Below, in pieces: positions 25,457 to 32,887 of a DNA stretch of 64,000 nt (position 1 is its first letter; the number at the start of each line of letters is the position of its first letter). The notes beneath the pieces are model-generated. The model did not search any database, was not told the origin of the DNA, and worked only from the letters and a program-made list of their open reading frames with translations. Source of the stretch: Clostridiales bacterium. GTDB taxonomy: Bacteria > Bacillota > Clostridia > Lachnospirales > Lachnospiraceae. Both the position numbers and the translations under genes were made by a program. The DNA is taken from positions 1 to 64,000 of the forward strand of contig JAHAFI010000014.1 in NCBI GenBank assembly GCA_018374355.1, given 5' to 3'.

Positions 25457-25684
25457 TTAACATCCATGAGCATAAAGCTCAATAAGATCAGCATCACACG
25501 TCCGATCATAATCACCGCTTGTAATATGAAGGAGCTCGTGCTGATATGCTTCTAACCGCCTCTCATGAGTGAGACGGGAATTAAGTATTACAGAATATGT
25601 TCCGTCGCTATTTGATTTTACAAAAGCTGGAATCGTAACGGGCATATCCATGAGGTGTATATTAACATCCGGTGTCATCTCCAT
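25457..25684 (-). CDS. Mini ImmA/IrrE-like metallopeptidase
   Basis: About 75 residues, much shorter than ImmA of ICEBs1. It retains the zinc motif HELLH inside RRLEAYQHELLHITSGDYD and a downstream acidic region DADLIELYAHGC. ImmA proteases cleave the cognate phage-type repressor after DNA damage. It overlaps the end of the repressor gene by about 23 nt on the same strand, so the pair is probably translationally coupled and functionally linked. Compact ImmA-like proteins beside XRE repressors are common in Clostridia phages, so this need not be a fragment. Confidence 0.7.
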   Translation of the reverse strand: MEMTPDVNIHLMDMPVTIPAFVKSNSDGTYSVILNSRLTHERRLEAYQHELLHITSGDYDRTCDADLIELYAHGC

Positions 25685-26060
25685 CACCACTCATTCTGTC
25701 AATCATTTGTTTTACGAAGTCAATATCGTTCTTTTTTACTTTTCTGCTGGCATCAAACAATACCTTGTACTCTGGATTTTTGAACATGAATTCAGCCATT
25801 TCTCTGGCATCGTCATTGAGATAATATTGTCCTGCTGTTTCTGGAAGAAGCGTGGTTTTATCTGTTCTTCCGAGTAAATAGTCAATGTCAACATTGAAGA
25901 AATCAGCTATTTCTTCAAGGGTTTCAAAATCTGGTTCTCTATTTCCATTTTCATACATACTGATAGTGCTTTTAGATATGTTCAATTTTTCAGCTATTTC
26001 AGCTTGGGTTAAACCACTTGATGTTCTCAAAATTTTGAATACATTTTTAAAATTACCCAT
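25662..26060 (-). CDS. XRE-family phage repressor (CI-like)
   Basis: 132 residues from the ATG at 26060 with GAGGTGATATAC upstream. N-terminal helix-turn-helix LTQAEIAEKLNISKSTISMYENGNREPDFETL (HTH about residues 18-40), then DYLLGR, the common XRE end. The C-terminal 60 residues are acidic/helical, without a LexA-like peptidase, consistent with inactivation by the neighbouring ImmA-like protein instead. Promoter TTTACT-17-TATAAT on the minus strand is covered by one of five operator-like palindromes. It is the likely lysogeny master regulator. Confidence 0.9.
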   Translation of the reverse strand: MGNFKNVFKILRTSSGLTQAEIAEKLNISKSTISMYENGNREPDFETLEEIADFFNVDIDYLLGRTDKTTLLPETAGQYYLNDDAREMAEFMFKNPEYKVLFDASRKVKKNDIDFVKQMIDRMSGDGDDTGC

Positions 26061-26087
26061 GTATATCACCTCACTTATATAATATGT

Positions 26088-26224
26088 ATTATACACGAAA
26101 CGTGAATAAAAGTAAATATAAAAATTCACGAAATGTGCTTGACACAGTACACGAAACGTGTATAATATAAGCATGTACACGAACAGTGTACAAAAATTTT
26201 AAAAACAAGGTACACGAAGTGTGA
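26088..26224. promoter_or_regulatory. Lysogeny switch: divergent promoters with five operator palindromes
   Basis: Consensus TACACGAAACGTGTA. Copies lie at 26092-26106, 26125-26138, 26148-26162 (perfect), 26175-26191 (wider centre) and 26211-26224. Plus-strand promoter: TTGACA (26139-26144), 16 nt, TATAAT (26161-26166), with the perfect operator in the spacer. Minus-strand promoter: TTTACT (26116-26111), 17 nt, TATAAT (26093-26088), overlapping the first operator. This is the arrangement expected for CI/Cro control. Confidence 0.85.
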
Positions 26225-26242
26225 ATATAGGAGGTGATTAAA

Positions 26243-26443
26243 ATGGTTTCGTATGGAAAACGCTTAGAAAAATTGAGAGGGGAGAAAAGCCAGTCGGAAG
26301 TGGCAAGAGATATTGGATTATCGCCTTCTGCTATCGGGATGTACGAGACAGAGAGAAGAATTCCGAGGGATTCCATAAAAGTAAAATTGGCTCAATATTA
26401 TGGAACTACAGTTCAGGCAATATTTTACGATGACGCCACGTAA
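26243..26443 (+). CDS. Cro-like XRE regulator
   Basis: 66 residues, essentially one helix-turn-helix domain: GKRLEKLRGEKSQSEVARDIGLSPSAIGMYETERRIP. ATG at 26243 has AGGAGG 9 nt upstream. First gene of the rightward early operon, opposite the repressor and under the operator-covered promoter, hence a Cro-type role is likely. Confidence 0.85.
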   Translation: MVSYGKRLEKLRGEKSQSEVARDIGLSPSAIGMYETERRIPRDSIKVKLAQYYGTTVQAIFYDDAT

Positions 26444-26479
26444 TGAGACACCAAAAAGAAAGGAGGGCGAGAATAATCA

Positions 26480-26698
26480 ATGGAATTGCACAAATTAAGG
26501 ATTGATGAAAACGGTGTGTGGCTTGACGAGATCTTATTAAGAGGGGTCAGATCATACAAGGTTTCGCATCCTGAAAACTCTGATATTGATGAACTGACCC
26601 TTGTAATGGACACCACGACATTACGGAATGAGACTGGTTCCGATCTCGATCGCTTTTTCAAGCAGAGTAGAGAGCGATCCGGAAGCGATAGTCAGTAG
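26480..26698 (+). CDS. Small early phage protein, unknown
   Basis: 72 residues, acidic, with no domain I recognise (HKLRIDENGVWLDEILLRG, then a DELTLVMDTTT strand pattern). AAAGGAGG lies about 12 nt before the ATG. Its last 78 nt overlap tail-to-tail with the DUF2513-like gene on the other strand, which is unusual. Confidence 0.6.
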   Translation: MELHKLRIDENGVWLDEILLRGVRSYKVSHPENSDIDELTLVMDTTTLRNETGSDLDRFFKQSRERSGSDSQ

Positions 26699-27001
26699 TG
26701 TTGGCTTGATTTTTTCCCAGACAGAAGGCGTCTTAACGGTATCAATAAATTGGTAAGCCGTCAAAGATAAGTCCTTTATTAATGGAACAGGTTGGCGTAT
26801 ATATCTTTTTCCAGCAACTATTACACCGGAATCCATTAATTGTTTTATCCAGTATAATACTTCGTTTTGTGGATATTGTTGCAATTCTGTCTGAGACAAT
26901 TTTACAGGATCCAGAGATGGAACAGATCCATTCATATCCGGAGTTAAGTTATCGGCGATTGCTAAGATAATATCTCGTATACAATCAATATTTAGACGCA
27001 T
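26621..27001 (-). CDS. DUF2513-like protein
   Basis: 126 residues from the ATG at 27001, with GAAAGGAG 9 nt upstream. It matches the pattern I recall for DUF2513: an N-terminal RDIILAIADN segment, a winged-helix-like middle (EVLYWIKQLMDSGVIVAGK) and the LTAYQFIDTVKTPSVWEKIK motif. A hydrophobic/amphipathic C-terminus follows. Function unknown. It is on the minus strand inside an otherwise rightward early region, so it may be expressed in the lysogen. Confidence 0.7.
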   Translation of the reverse strand: MRLNIDCIRDIILAIADNLTPDMNGSVPSLDPVKLSQTELQQYPQNEVLYWIKQLMDSGVIVAGKRYIRQPVPLIKDLSLTAYQFIDTVKTPSVWEKIKPTLLTIASGSLSTLLEKAIEIGTSLIP

Positions 27002-27157
27002 TTGGTTTCTCCTTTCTATGTACTCGGCATGGCAGTGTCTGTACGAATAGTATAAGGAAAATAATTGGAAAAGGCAACCAGCAGATTGGATATTGAGATT
27101 CAAGTGGAAAGTATAGGAAGGGATAGGAGAGGAGAAGCGGGAAAGGAGTGAGAAAGA

Positions 27158-27313
27158 GTGACTGACAAAAAGTTAGATGAAAAGGTTATAGAGGAAGCAG
27201 GAAAGCAGATTGCAGAATACATAAAAACAAACTGCCACCCATACATCACGGTTATTATCACTGCTGAACGGGTGACAGTCGTAGAGGATGTTCTTTCAAT
27301 TCCTATCAAATAA
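27158..27313 (+). CDS. Small phage protein (51 residues), unknown
   Basis: GTG start after GGAAAGGAG. The sequence MTDKKLDEKVIEEAGKQIAE... continues to ITVIITAERVTVVEDVL and ends IPIK. Helix then beta-strands; no recognised family. Ends convergently with the KTSC gene, with an 8-nt overlap. Confidence 0.6.
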   Translation: MTDKKLDEKVIEEAGKQIAEYIKTNCHPYITVIITAERVTVVEDVLSIPIK

Positions 27314-27509
27314 TTCTTCTATAACTATGTATTTTATCCAGTCTGGACAATTCAGAACCTAAAGAACTGGCATTCATAAAGTTCTGATATTCGGAGTGCG
27401 ATACATTGTAATACTGGTAGACAGCACCGTTGTGAAATTGAACTTCAAGTGTATCATTTTCCCATCCGATATTTGCAATACGGCTGGATAAAACAGGGTA
27501 TCTCTGCAT
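27306..27509 (-). CDS. KTSC domain protein
   Basis: 67 residues, the size of a lone KTSC domain. Typical parts are SRIANIGWENDTLEVQFHNGAVYQYYNVSH and a C-terminal Arg-rich end. KTSC domains are small folds found alone in phages and fused to RNA-related enzymes; function is not established. ATG at 27509 follows AAAGGAG. Confidence 0.75.
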   Translation of the reverse strand: MQRYPVLSSRIANIGWENDTLEVQFHNGAVYQYYNVSHSEYQNFMNASSLGSELSRLDKIHSYRRII

Positions 27510-27604
27510 AACAAATTCTCCTTTCATCTTACTCGGCCTGACGGGGCCTGTAAGTACAGTATAGGAGATTCGGCAGGATTTATCAACAAGAGGAGGTGAA
27601 CATT

Positions 27605-27841
27605 GTGCCGGAAGTATATGTAAGCAAAAATCAAAAACGAGCCAAAATGCTTCGGAAAATTATCGACTATGGAAAAGCTGATGGAACTCCGAAAGGAGAA
27701 ATGGTTAAAAAACTGGGCATTAGTACATCAGCATTCTGTAGAAAACAGAACAATCCGGAAGATTTTACTCTGGGGGAAGTTTGGGAGCTGATGGATCTTT
27801 TGAAAGTTCCGGATGATAAGAGACTGGAGATTTTAAAGTAA
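27605..27841 (+). CDS. Small helix-turn-helix phage regulator
   Basis: 78 residues from GTG at 27605, 8 nt after AGGAGG. The segment MVKKLGISTSAFCRKQNNPEDFTLGEVWELMDLLKV reads as an XRE-type HTH. Possibly an early regulator; it is not clearly an excisionase. Confidence 0.65.
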   Translation: MPEVYVSKNQKRAKMLRKIIDYGKADGTPKGEMVKKLGISTSAFCRKQNNPEDFTLGEVWELMDLLKVPDDKRLEILK

Positions 27842-27852
27842 GGAGACACAGT

Positions 27853-28041
27853 ATGAAGATATCAGAATTCATTTTATCCAGTATCGGTCTGCTGGCATCC
27901 TGCGAGGCAGAAGAGTTACTGCCGGCAGTCATTTTCGGAATACTGGCGATCATGGCTTTTCGTAAGGCTATGTGGGAATTTCAGGATGCGGAGGAAGAAG
28001 ACTGGGAAGGAGGTGAGGACGATGAGAGGGGAACGTTTTAG
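27853..28041 (+). CDS. Small membrane-associated phage protein
   Basis: 62 residues: one hydrophobic helix (about 22-40, LLPAVIFGILAIMAFRKAM) and a very acidic C-terminal tail. AAGGAG precedes the ATG. Overlaps the next gene by 20 nt. Function unknown. Confidence 0.6.
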   Translation: MKISEFILSSIGLLASCEAEELLPAVIFGILAIMAFRKAMWEFQDAEEEDWEGGEDDERGTF

Positions 28042-28219
28042 ACGGTTTTACGAGAGCGCCGCAGCGTATGTGAAAGAACGCAGGGACAACGGTTCCAGTG
28101 AACATGACCTGATCTGCGGTGTGATCGGAAAGGTTACAGAGATAGACCAGAGGGAGTTTACCGGGAAGCAGCTGCGGAGGATCTTCGGGCTGGTGCTGGA
28201 AGGAGGAAGAGAAAAATGA
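28022..28219 (+). CDS. Small phage protein, unknown
   Basis: 65 residues from the ATG at 28022, which lies after GGAGGTGAGG inside the end of the previous gene. Basic and helical (RFRRFYESAAAYVKERRDNG). Overlaps the next gene by 4 nt (ATGA), a sign of coupled early-operon genes. Confidence 0.6.
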   Translation: MRGERFRRFYESAAAYVKERRDNGSSEHDLICGVIGKVTEIDQREFTGKQLRRIFGLVLEGGREK

Positions 28220-28527
28220 GTAAGCCAACAAGAGAAGAGATCCACAAGATCGTGGATCTGGTGATGGATATTAACGATCTGCTGGATAGCCATAAGGACA
28301 AAGGCCTGCTGAATGATATGTCTGAAGTCCAAATAGATATTACATCTGAAAGATTTACTGTGTATATGTTCAGTAACAATCATGAAATTCTTTGCAGTTT
28401 GTGGTCGATAGAAGTTACGGTGGAAGAGGTGTGCAGGAAACTTTCCGATATACGGGATTATCTCCAACAGAAAAATGACCCCATGAGCTGCAACTCACAG
28501 GGCCGGTCCGTTATGGACAATCATTAA
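28216..28527 (+). CDS. Phage protein, unknown
   Basis: 103 residues. An N-terminal helix PTREEIHKIVDLVMDINDLLDSH is followed by a beta-rich part (VQIDITSERFTVYMFSNNHE) and a helix. No recognised family. Starts within the stop of the preceding gene. Confidence 0.6.
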   Translation: MSKPTREEIHKIVDLVMDINDLLDSHKDKGLLNDMSEVQIDITSERFTVYMFSNNHEILCSLWSIEVTVEEVCRKLSDIRDYLQQKNDPMSCNSQGRSVMDNH

Positions 28528-28570
28528 CATCACGCCTTTATTGTAAGGCTTTGGAAGAGGAAAATCAAGT

Positions 28571-29069
28571 ATGAGAGAAGAACTTATAACAGAAAATATC
28601 GGGCTGGCCTATTACATGGCCAATAGATTTCGGAGTACACATATAGAATACGAAGAATTGGTATCGCTGGCCTTTCTGGGGCTGGTGGAGGCAGCCAATG
28701 CAAATAATCCGGAAAAGGATACCAAATTCGCTACTTTTGCAGCAATCGTTATGCGGAATGAAATTATGCAGTTTGCAAAAAAAAGAGCGCAAGCACAAAG
28801 TAGTAACGGCTTCCCTGCAGGACGAGCTTGCTGAAGGGTTTTCTATCGAAGATACTCTTCAGGATCCGTATCGGTTCGAGGATGCCGTAGAGAAGAGGGA
28901 GACTATCCGGAACATAATGAAACGGGCAAGCCCGAGGGAAAAGGTTGTCCTGCGGATGACTTTAAGCGGTGCGACACAAACGCAGATCGGCAGGCAAATC
29001 GGATGCAGTCAGGTATCCGTATCTAAAATATTAAAAAAAATCAGAGAGAGAGGAAAAGTAAGTGCTTAA
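28571..29069 (+). pseudogene. Sigma-70-like factor interrupted by a homopolymer frameshift
   Basis: The first frame gives a sigma region 2: ENIGLAYYMANRFRSTHIEYEELVSLAFLGLVEAA then TKFATFAAIVMRNEIMQFA. It is lost at an A8 run (28777-28784) and stops at 28834. The +1 frame continues with KKERKHKVVTASLQDELAEGF and region 4 (SPREKVVLRMTLSGATQTQIGRQIGCSQVSVSKILKKI). With A7 the two join into one protein of about 165 residues. It would direct RNA polymerase to phage promoters. The break may be a base-calling error, a real mutation, or slippage at A8. Confidence 0.8.
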
Positions 29070-29548
29070 CATTGAAAATAAACCGGAAACATTGATTTCC
29101 GTCCCACTCAACGACTGGGAAGAAAAAGTCCGCGACCAGCGCAGCCTGGAAATCCTTACCACGTTGATACAGGCTAAAAAACACATAGAAATGGATACCG
29201 TGAAAGTTATCTGCGGACTGCAGATTGAGGAGCCGGAAGTCCCGGAAGGATTTGAATTTCTGGAAAACCCGGACGAGATCCCGCTGCCATGTCTGGACGA
29301 GCCGGAGGAAAGTTCCAACATTCCAATTCCATGCAGTATGCCGGACGAAGAAAATCCCCCCCCCAGATGTCTGCGCACAGGAGCCAGAGGAAAGTGATTC
29401 TGCATCCAGAAAGGGGCGGCGGAAAATAGACCGTGGAAAAGTAATGGCGCTGCATAACGCAGGGTGGAGCAATGTAAAAATTGCAGAAGAGATGGGATGC
29501 TCTGCGCGGAGCGTGTGTCAGATCGTTAAGGAGGAACAACAGAAATGA
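29062..29548 (+). pseudogene. HTH phage protein interrupted by a C9 frameshift
   Basis: GTG start at 29062, overlapping the sigma gene end. The first frame (N-terminal helices and an acidic, Pro-rich linker PEVPEGFEFLENPDEIPLP) is lost at a C9 run (29346-29354). With C8 it continues without interruption as DEENPPPDVCAQEPEESDSAS into a C-terminal HTH: GKVMALHNAGWSNVKIAEEMGCSARSVCQIV. The joined product would be about 161 residues. DUF1351 follows with a 4-nt overlap. Confidence 0.75.
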
Positions 29549-30495
29549 GTGAATTACAGGTTGTAGTAAGCCAGATTCCCGGCAAGATTAAATTCAATTG
29601 CGAGGAGATCCGGGATTCTTTGGCGGAACGGATGGCTCTTTATAAAGATGCAAAGTTTTCAGACGAATATAAGGCGCAGGCCAGAGCGGAGGTTGCTTCT
29701 CTGCGCAAGATCAAAAAGGCAATTGATGATAAACGGAAAGAAGTAAAAAAGCAGTGCATGCTGCCTTACGAGGAGTTCGAAGAAAAAGCAAAGGAACTGA
29801 CAGACCTGATCGATGAGCCGATCCAGTTGATCGACAATCAGATAAAGCAAATGGAAGAACGCAGGAAAGCACAGCGCCGGGAAAAAATCCGGGAAGCTTA
29901 CCAGAATGCCATTGGAGAGATGGGGGAATACCTGCCGCTGGAAAAAATTTATGACCCACGATGGGAAAACGCATCCACCACCATGAAGTCCATTCAGGAT
30001 GATCTGGAAAAAGTAATCACATCTACCAGAGAAGCCGTACATACCCTGCAGTCCATGGCCTCCGATGCAGTGCCGGAAGCACTCCGCAAGTATAAATCCA
30101 GTTTAGACCTGTCCAGTGCGATTGCATATCTCAACCAGTACGAGATGCAAAAAGTGGAGATCATGCGCCGGGAAGAAGAAAAACGCCGTCAGGAGGAGGA
30201 GCGGAAACGGCAGCAGGAAGAAGAACGCATCCGGCGGCAGGAACGTGAGCGGATCGCAGAAGAGGAACGGATCCGGAAGGAAGAGCGGGAAAAAGCACAG
30301 AGGGAGCTGGAGAAAGAAGCCGTTCAGGAAGCTGTGCAGGGATTTTTTACCGGAGAAGCAGATGACATTCTTCCATTTGAGCAGCCCAGTACCGTCACGG
30401 CATTCTACAAAATAGTAGCTACGCCGGAAGAACTGGAGCAGGTTGAAATGGCATTCAACAGTATCGGCATTTTCTTTGAGCGGAGGGATATGTAA
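29545..30495 (+). CDS. DUF1351 phage protein
   Basis: 316 residues. N-terminal DUF1351-type region (IPGKIKFNCEEIRDSLAERM, then AEVASLRKIKKAIDDKRKEVKKQCMLPYEEFE) and a long Arg/Glu-rich coiled coil (about 205-270). A C-terminal part, FYKIVATPEELEQVEMAFNSIGIFFE, is small and folded. DUF1351 proteins accompany phage single-strand annealing genes, and here ERF follows two genes later. The exact role is unknown. Confidence 0.85.
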   Translation: MSELQVVVSQIPGKIKFNCEEIRDSLAERMALYKDAKFSDEYKAQARAEVASLRKIKKAIDDKRKEVKKQCMLPYEEFEEKAKELTDLIDEPIQLIDNQIKQMEERRKAQRREKIREAYQNAIGEMGEYLPLEKIYDPRWENASTTMKSIQDDLEKVITSTREAVHTLQSMASDAVPEALRKYKSSLDLSSAIAYLNQYEMQKVEIMRREEEKRRQEEERKRQQEEERIRRQERERIAEEERIRKEEREKAQRELEKEAVQEAVQGFFTGEADDILPFEQPSTVTAFYKIVATPEELEQVEMAFNSIGIFFERRDM

Positions 30496-30692
30496 TGGGA
30501 GACGGAATGATCCATATCAAGGCAAAACGGCGGGAATACACTGCTACAAGCACAGCAGTAAAGCTAAGACCGGATGCCTACAATACGCTGGTGGACATCT
30601 GCAATGAATCATCAATGTCACTCAGCGAGACAGCATCCGAGATCATACTGCAGTCAGCAGACAGGATTGTATATGACAGGGAGGAACCGTAA
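30495..30692 (+). CDS. Small ribbon-helix-helix-like phage protein
   Basis: 65 residues; ATG overlaps the DUF1351 stop. The pattern AVKLRPDAYNTLVDICNESSMSLSETASEII is typical of a ribbon-helix-helix strand plus two helices. Could bind DNA in the replication/recombination operon. Ends directly before the ERF start. Confidence 0.6.
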   Translation: MGDGMIHIKAKRREYTATSTAVKLRPDAYNTLVDICNESSMSLSETASEIILQSADRIVYDREEP

Positions 30693-31472
30693 ATGGGAGA
30701 AACAGCAAAACAGACACTGCCGGCAGCAGAACCGGCGATCTTCCGGGCAATTGCCGGAGTGATAGCAGATGTGGGAGCAGTCGCAAAAGATAAGATCAAC
30801 AAGCAGCAGGGATTTAAATTCCGAAGCATTGACGATGTGTATAATGCACTGCACCCGGCGCTGGCAAAAAACAAAGTATTTATTGTGCCCAGAATATTAG
30901 AACAGACCAGGGAGGTAGTCGGGAAAACCCAGAAAGGCACAAACATGACCTTGGTGATCTGCAAGATCAAGTTCACCTTCTATGCAGAGGACGGCTCCTA
31001 CATAGAGTCTGTAATCATCGGTGAGGGGCTGGATACAGGGGACAAGGCAACCAACAAGGCCATGGCCATTGCTTATAAGTATGCCTGTTTTCAGGTTTTC
31101 TGTATTCCGACAGAGGAGATGGTGGATCCGGATGCGGAACGGCCAGAAATGGAAATGGAGCAGACTGCAGGAAAGAAGAACGGACAGACAAAGGCTTCGG
31201 ATAAGAAAAAGGCGGAAGAACCGCCGAAACAGAACCTTCCTGCAGGAACAGAAACCGGGCAGGCTGAAGCAAAACCGACAGATCCGATCACTCCAGCCAT
31301 GCTGCAGACAATCCGCGCGGAGCAGGAGCGTACAGGCGTGACGGACGAGCTCATCCTCAAAAGAAAGCAGGTTAAATCAAAGAGCATTGAAACGATGACT
31401 ATTGAAGAATTCAAATATATTATGAGTGTTTTTGAAATAACACCGGACAAGAAAGGAAATCAGAATGAATAG
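30693..31472 (+). CDS. ERF-family single-strand annealing protein
   Basis: 259 residues. The ERF domain (about 10-140) is clear: FKFRSIDDVYNALHPALAKN, MTLVICKIKFTFYAEDGS, then GEGLDTGDKATNKAMAIAYKYA. ERF proteins anneal complementary single strands in phage recombination. A charged linker leads to a small C-terminal helical domain. Overlaps ssb by 8 nt, a common pairing. Confidence 0.93.
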   Translation: MGETAKQTLPAAEPAIFRAIAGVIADVGAVAKDKINKQQGFKFRSIDDVYNALHPALAKNKVFIVPRILEQTREVVGKTQKGTNMTLVICKIKFTFYAEDGSYIESVIIGEGLDTGDKATNKAMAIAYKYACFQVFCIPTEEMVDPDAERPEMEMEQTAGKKNGQTKASDKKKAEEPPKQNLPAGTETGQAEAKPTDPITPAMLQTIRAEQERTGVTDELILKRKQVKSKSIETMTIEEFKYIMSVFEITPDKKGNQNE

Positions 31473-31890
31473 CGTACAATTGACCGGACGTCTAACAAGG
31501 GATCCGGAGGTCAGATACACAGATGGCGGTCTTTCCATTGCCCGGTTTACCCTGGCGGTGAACCGTCGGTTCAAACAGGAGGGTGGGCCGGATGCAGATT
31601 TCATCCGCTGCGTGGCATTCGGGAAGACGGCGGAATTCATTGAAAAATATTTCACCCAGGGCAGGAAGATGGATCTGAACGGGCGGATCCAGACAGGATC
31701 TTACACGAATCAGGAAGGAAACAAAGTGTTTACTACGGACATTGTTGTGGAAAATGTAGAGTTTGGAGAAAGTAAGGGGGCGCAGTCCCAGAATACAGGA
31801 GGAAATTCCAGACAGGAAAATGCCATGGATCCGGGAGACGGGTTCATGAATATTCCGGAAGGGATTGACGAGGAACTGCCTTTTACATAA
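31465..31890 (+). CDS. ssb: Phage single-stranded DNA-binding protein
   Basis: 141 residues: an OB-fold starting MNSVQLTGRLTRDPEVRY with SIARFTLAVNRRFK and DFIRCVAFGKTAEFIEKYF, then a Gln/Asn-rich tail ending in the acidic tip DEELPFT that normally docks partner proteins. Works with the ERF annealing protein upstream. Confidence 0.96.
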   Translation: MNSVQLTGRLTRDPEVRYTDGGLSIARFTLAVNRRFKQEGGPDADFIRCVAFGKTAEFIEKYFTQGRKMDLNGRIQTGSYTNQEGNKVFTTDIVVENVEFGESKGAQSQNTGGNSRQENAMDPGDGFMNIPEGIDEELPFT

Positions 31891-31902
31891 GGATGTGACA
31901 GC

Positions 31903-32403
31903 ATGATTATACAGATCGACAGCCGGGAAAAGGCCCGGGCAATAACAAAGATTGTGGAAGAATTTGATAAACATGGAATCAGCCATCCGGTATCAAAACT
32001 GATGGTAGGGGACTATATGAACTATGATAATCCCCGGCTGATCGTGGACAGGAAACAGAATCTTTCCGAATTATGCTGCAATGTGACGGGAGACCACGAG
32101 CGGTTCAGGAAAGAAGTGCTGCTCGCCCAGAAGAATGAGATCCAGCTCATATTTCTCTGTGAGCATGGAAAAGGGATCTCGCAGCTTTCCGATGTGATCT
32201 GGTGGGACAATCCCCGGAGATGGAAACGGCAGAAAAACAAAGATACCGGGCGGTGGGAAGAGGTGGAGACGAAGGCAACTACAGGTGAAACCCTCTACAA
32301 TATCCTTTCCACGTTTGAGCGGAAGTATGGCTGCCGGTTCTTGTTCTGTGACAAAGAACAGACCGGAGCGGAGATCATCCGGATATTGAGGGATGGCTTA
32401 TGA
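31903..32403 (+). CDS. ERCC4-type (XPF) nuclease domain protein
   Basis: 166 residues. The ERCC4 nuclease core is visible: IDSREKARAI, VGDY and the metal motif LIVDRKQNLSEL, followed by an FRKEV..AQKNEIQLIFLCEH segment equivalent to ER-K(R) helices. Likely a structure-specific endonuclease in phage recombination or branch processing. It overlaps the next gene by 4 nt. Confidence 0.85.
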   Translation: MIIQIDSREKARAITKIVEEFDKHGISHPVSKLMVGDYMNYDNPRLIVDRKQNLSELCCNVTGDHERFRKEVLLAQKNEIQLIFLCEHGKGISQLSDVIWWDNPRRWKRQKNKDTGRWEEVETKATTGETLYNILSTFERKYGCRFLFCDKEQTGAEIIRILRDGL

Positions 32404-32882
32404 CAAAAGAAGAGATCAAACAGCGGTATTCCATGCGGGATATTGCGGGACAGTACGGATTCCATCCAAACCGGGCAGGGTTTATCTCCTGCCCGTTCCA
32501 TTCAGGGGACCGGGATGCGTCCATGAAAATCTATGACCGGGACTTCCACTGTTTTGGCTGCGGCGCAAATGGGGACATCTTTGACTTCATCCAGCGGATG
32601 GATAGTGTGGATTTTAAGGAGGCCTTCCAGTCACTTGGCGGAACTTATGAGAAACCGACATTTGCTTCTAAATTAGCGGTATACCGGGCGCAGAAACGAG
32701 CAGAGATGAGACAAAAGAAGGAATGGCAGAGAATGGAAGAGATTGTGAGAAATTCTCTCATGATCGGAGCTTTCCGGTGGGGAGTGGAGCATAATCCGCC
32801 ATTGTCGGACGCATGGTGCGAGAATTATAACAGGCTGCAGTATCAGTTATATCTGCAGGAAGAATTGACAGAAGAGAGGTGA
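32400..32882 (+). CDS. CHC2 zinc-finger primase-like protein
   Basis: 160 residues. Zinc ligands C31-H34 (CPFH) and C51-C54 (CFGC) form the CHC2 finger of DnaG-type primases, followed by GDIFDFIQRMDSVDFKEAFQ. No TOPRIM domain follows, so it is the DNA-binding half only; the partner is probably the DUF927 protein encoded next. Confidence 0.88.
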   Translation: MTKEEIKQRYSMRDIAGQYGFHPNRAGFISCPFHSGDRDASMKIYDRDFHCFGCGANGDIFDFIQRMDSVDFKEAFQSLGGTYEKPTFASKLAVYRAQKRAEMRQKKEWQRMEEIVRNSLMIGAFRWGVEHNPPLSDAWCENYNRLQYQLYLQEELTEER

Positions 32883-32887
32883 GAGGC

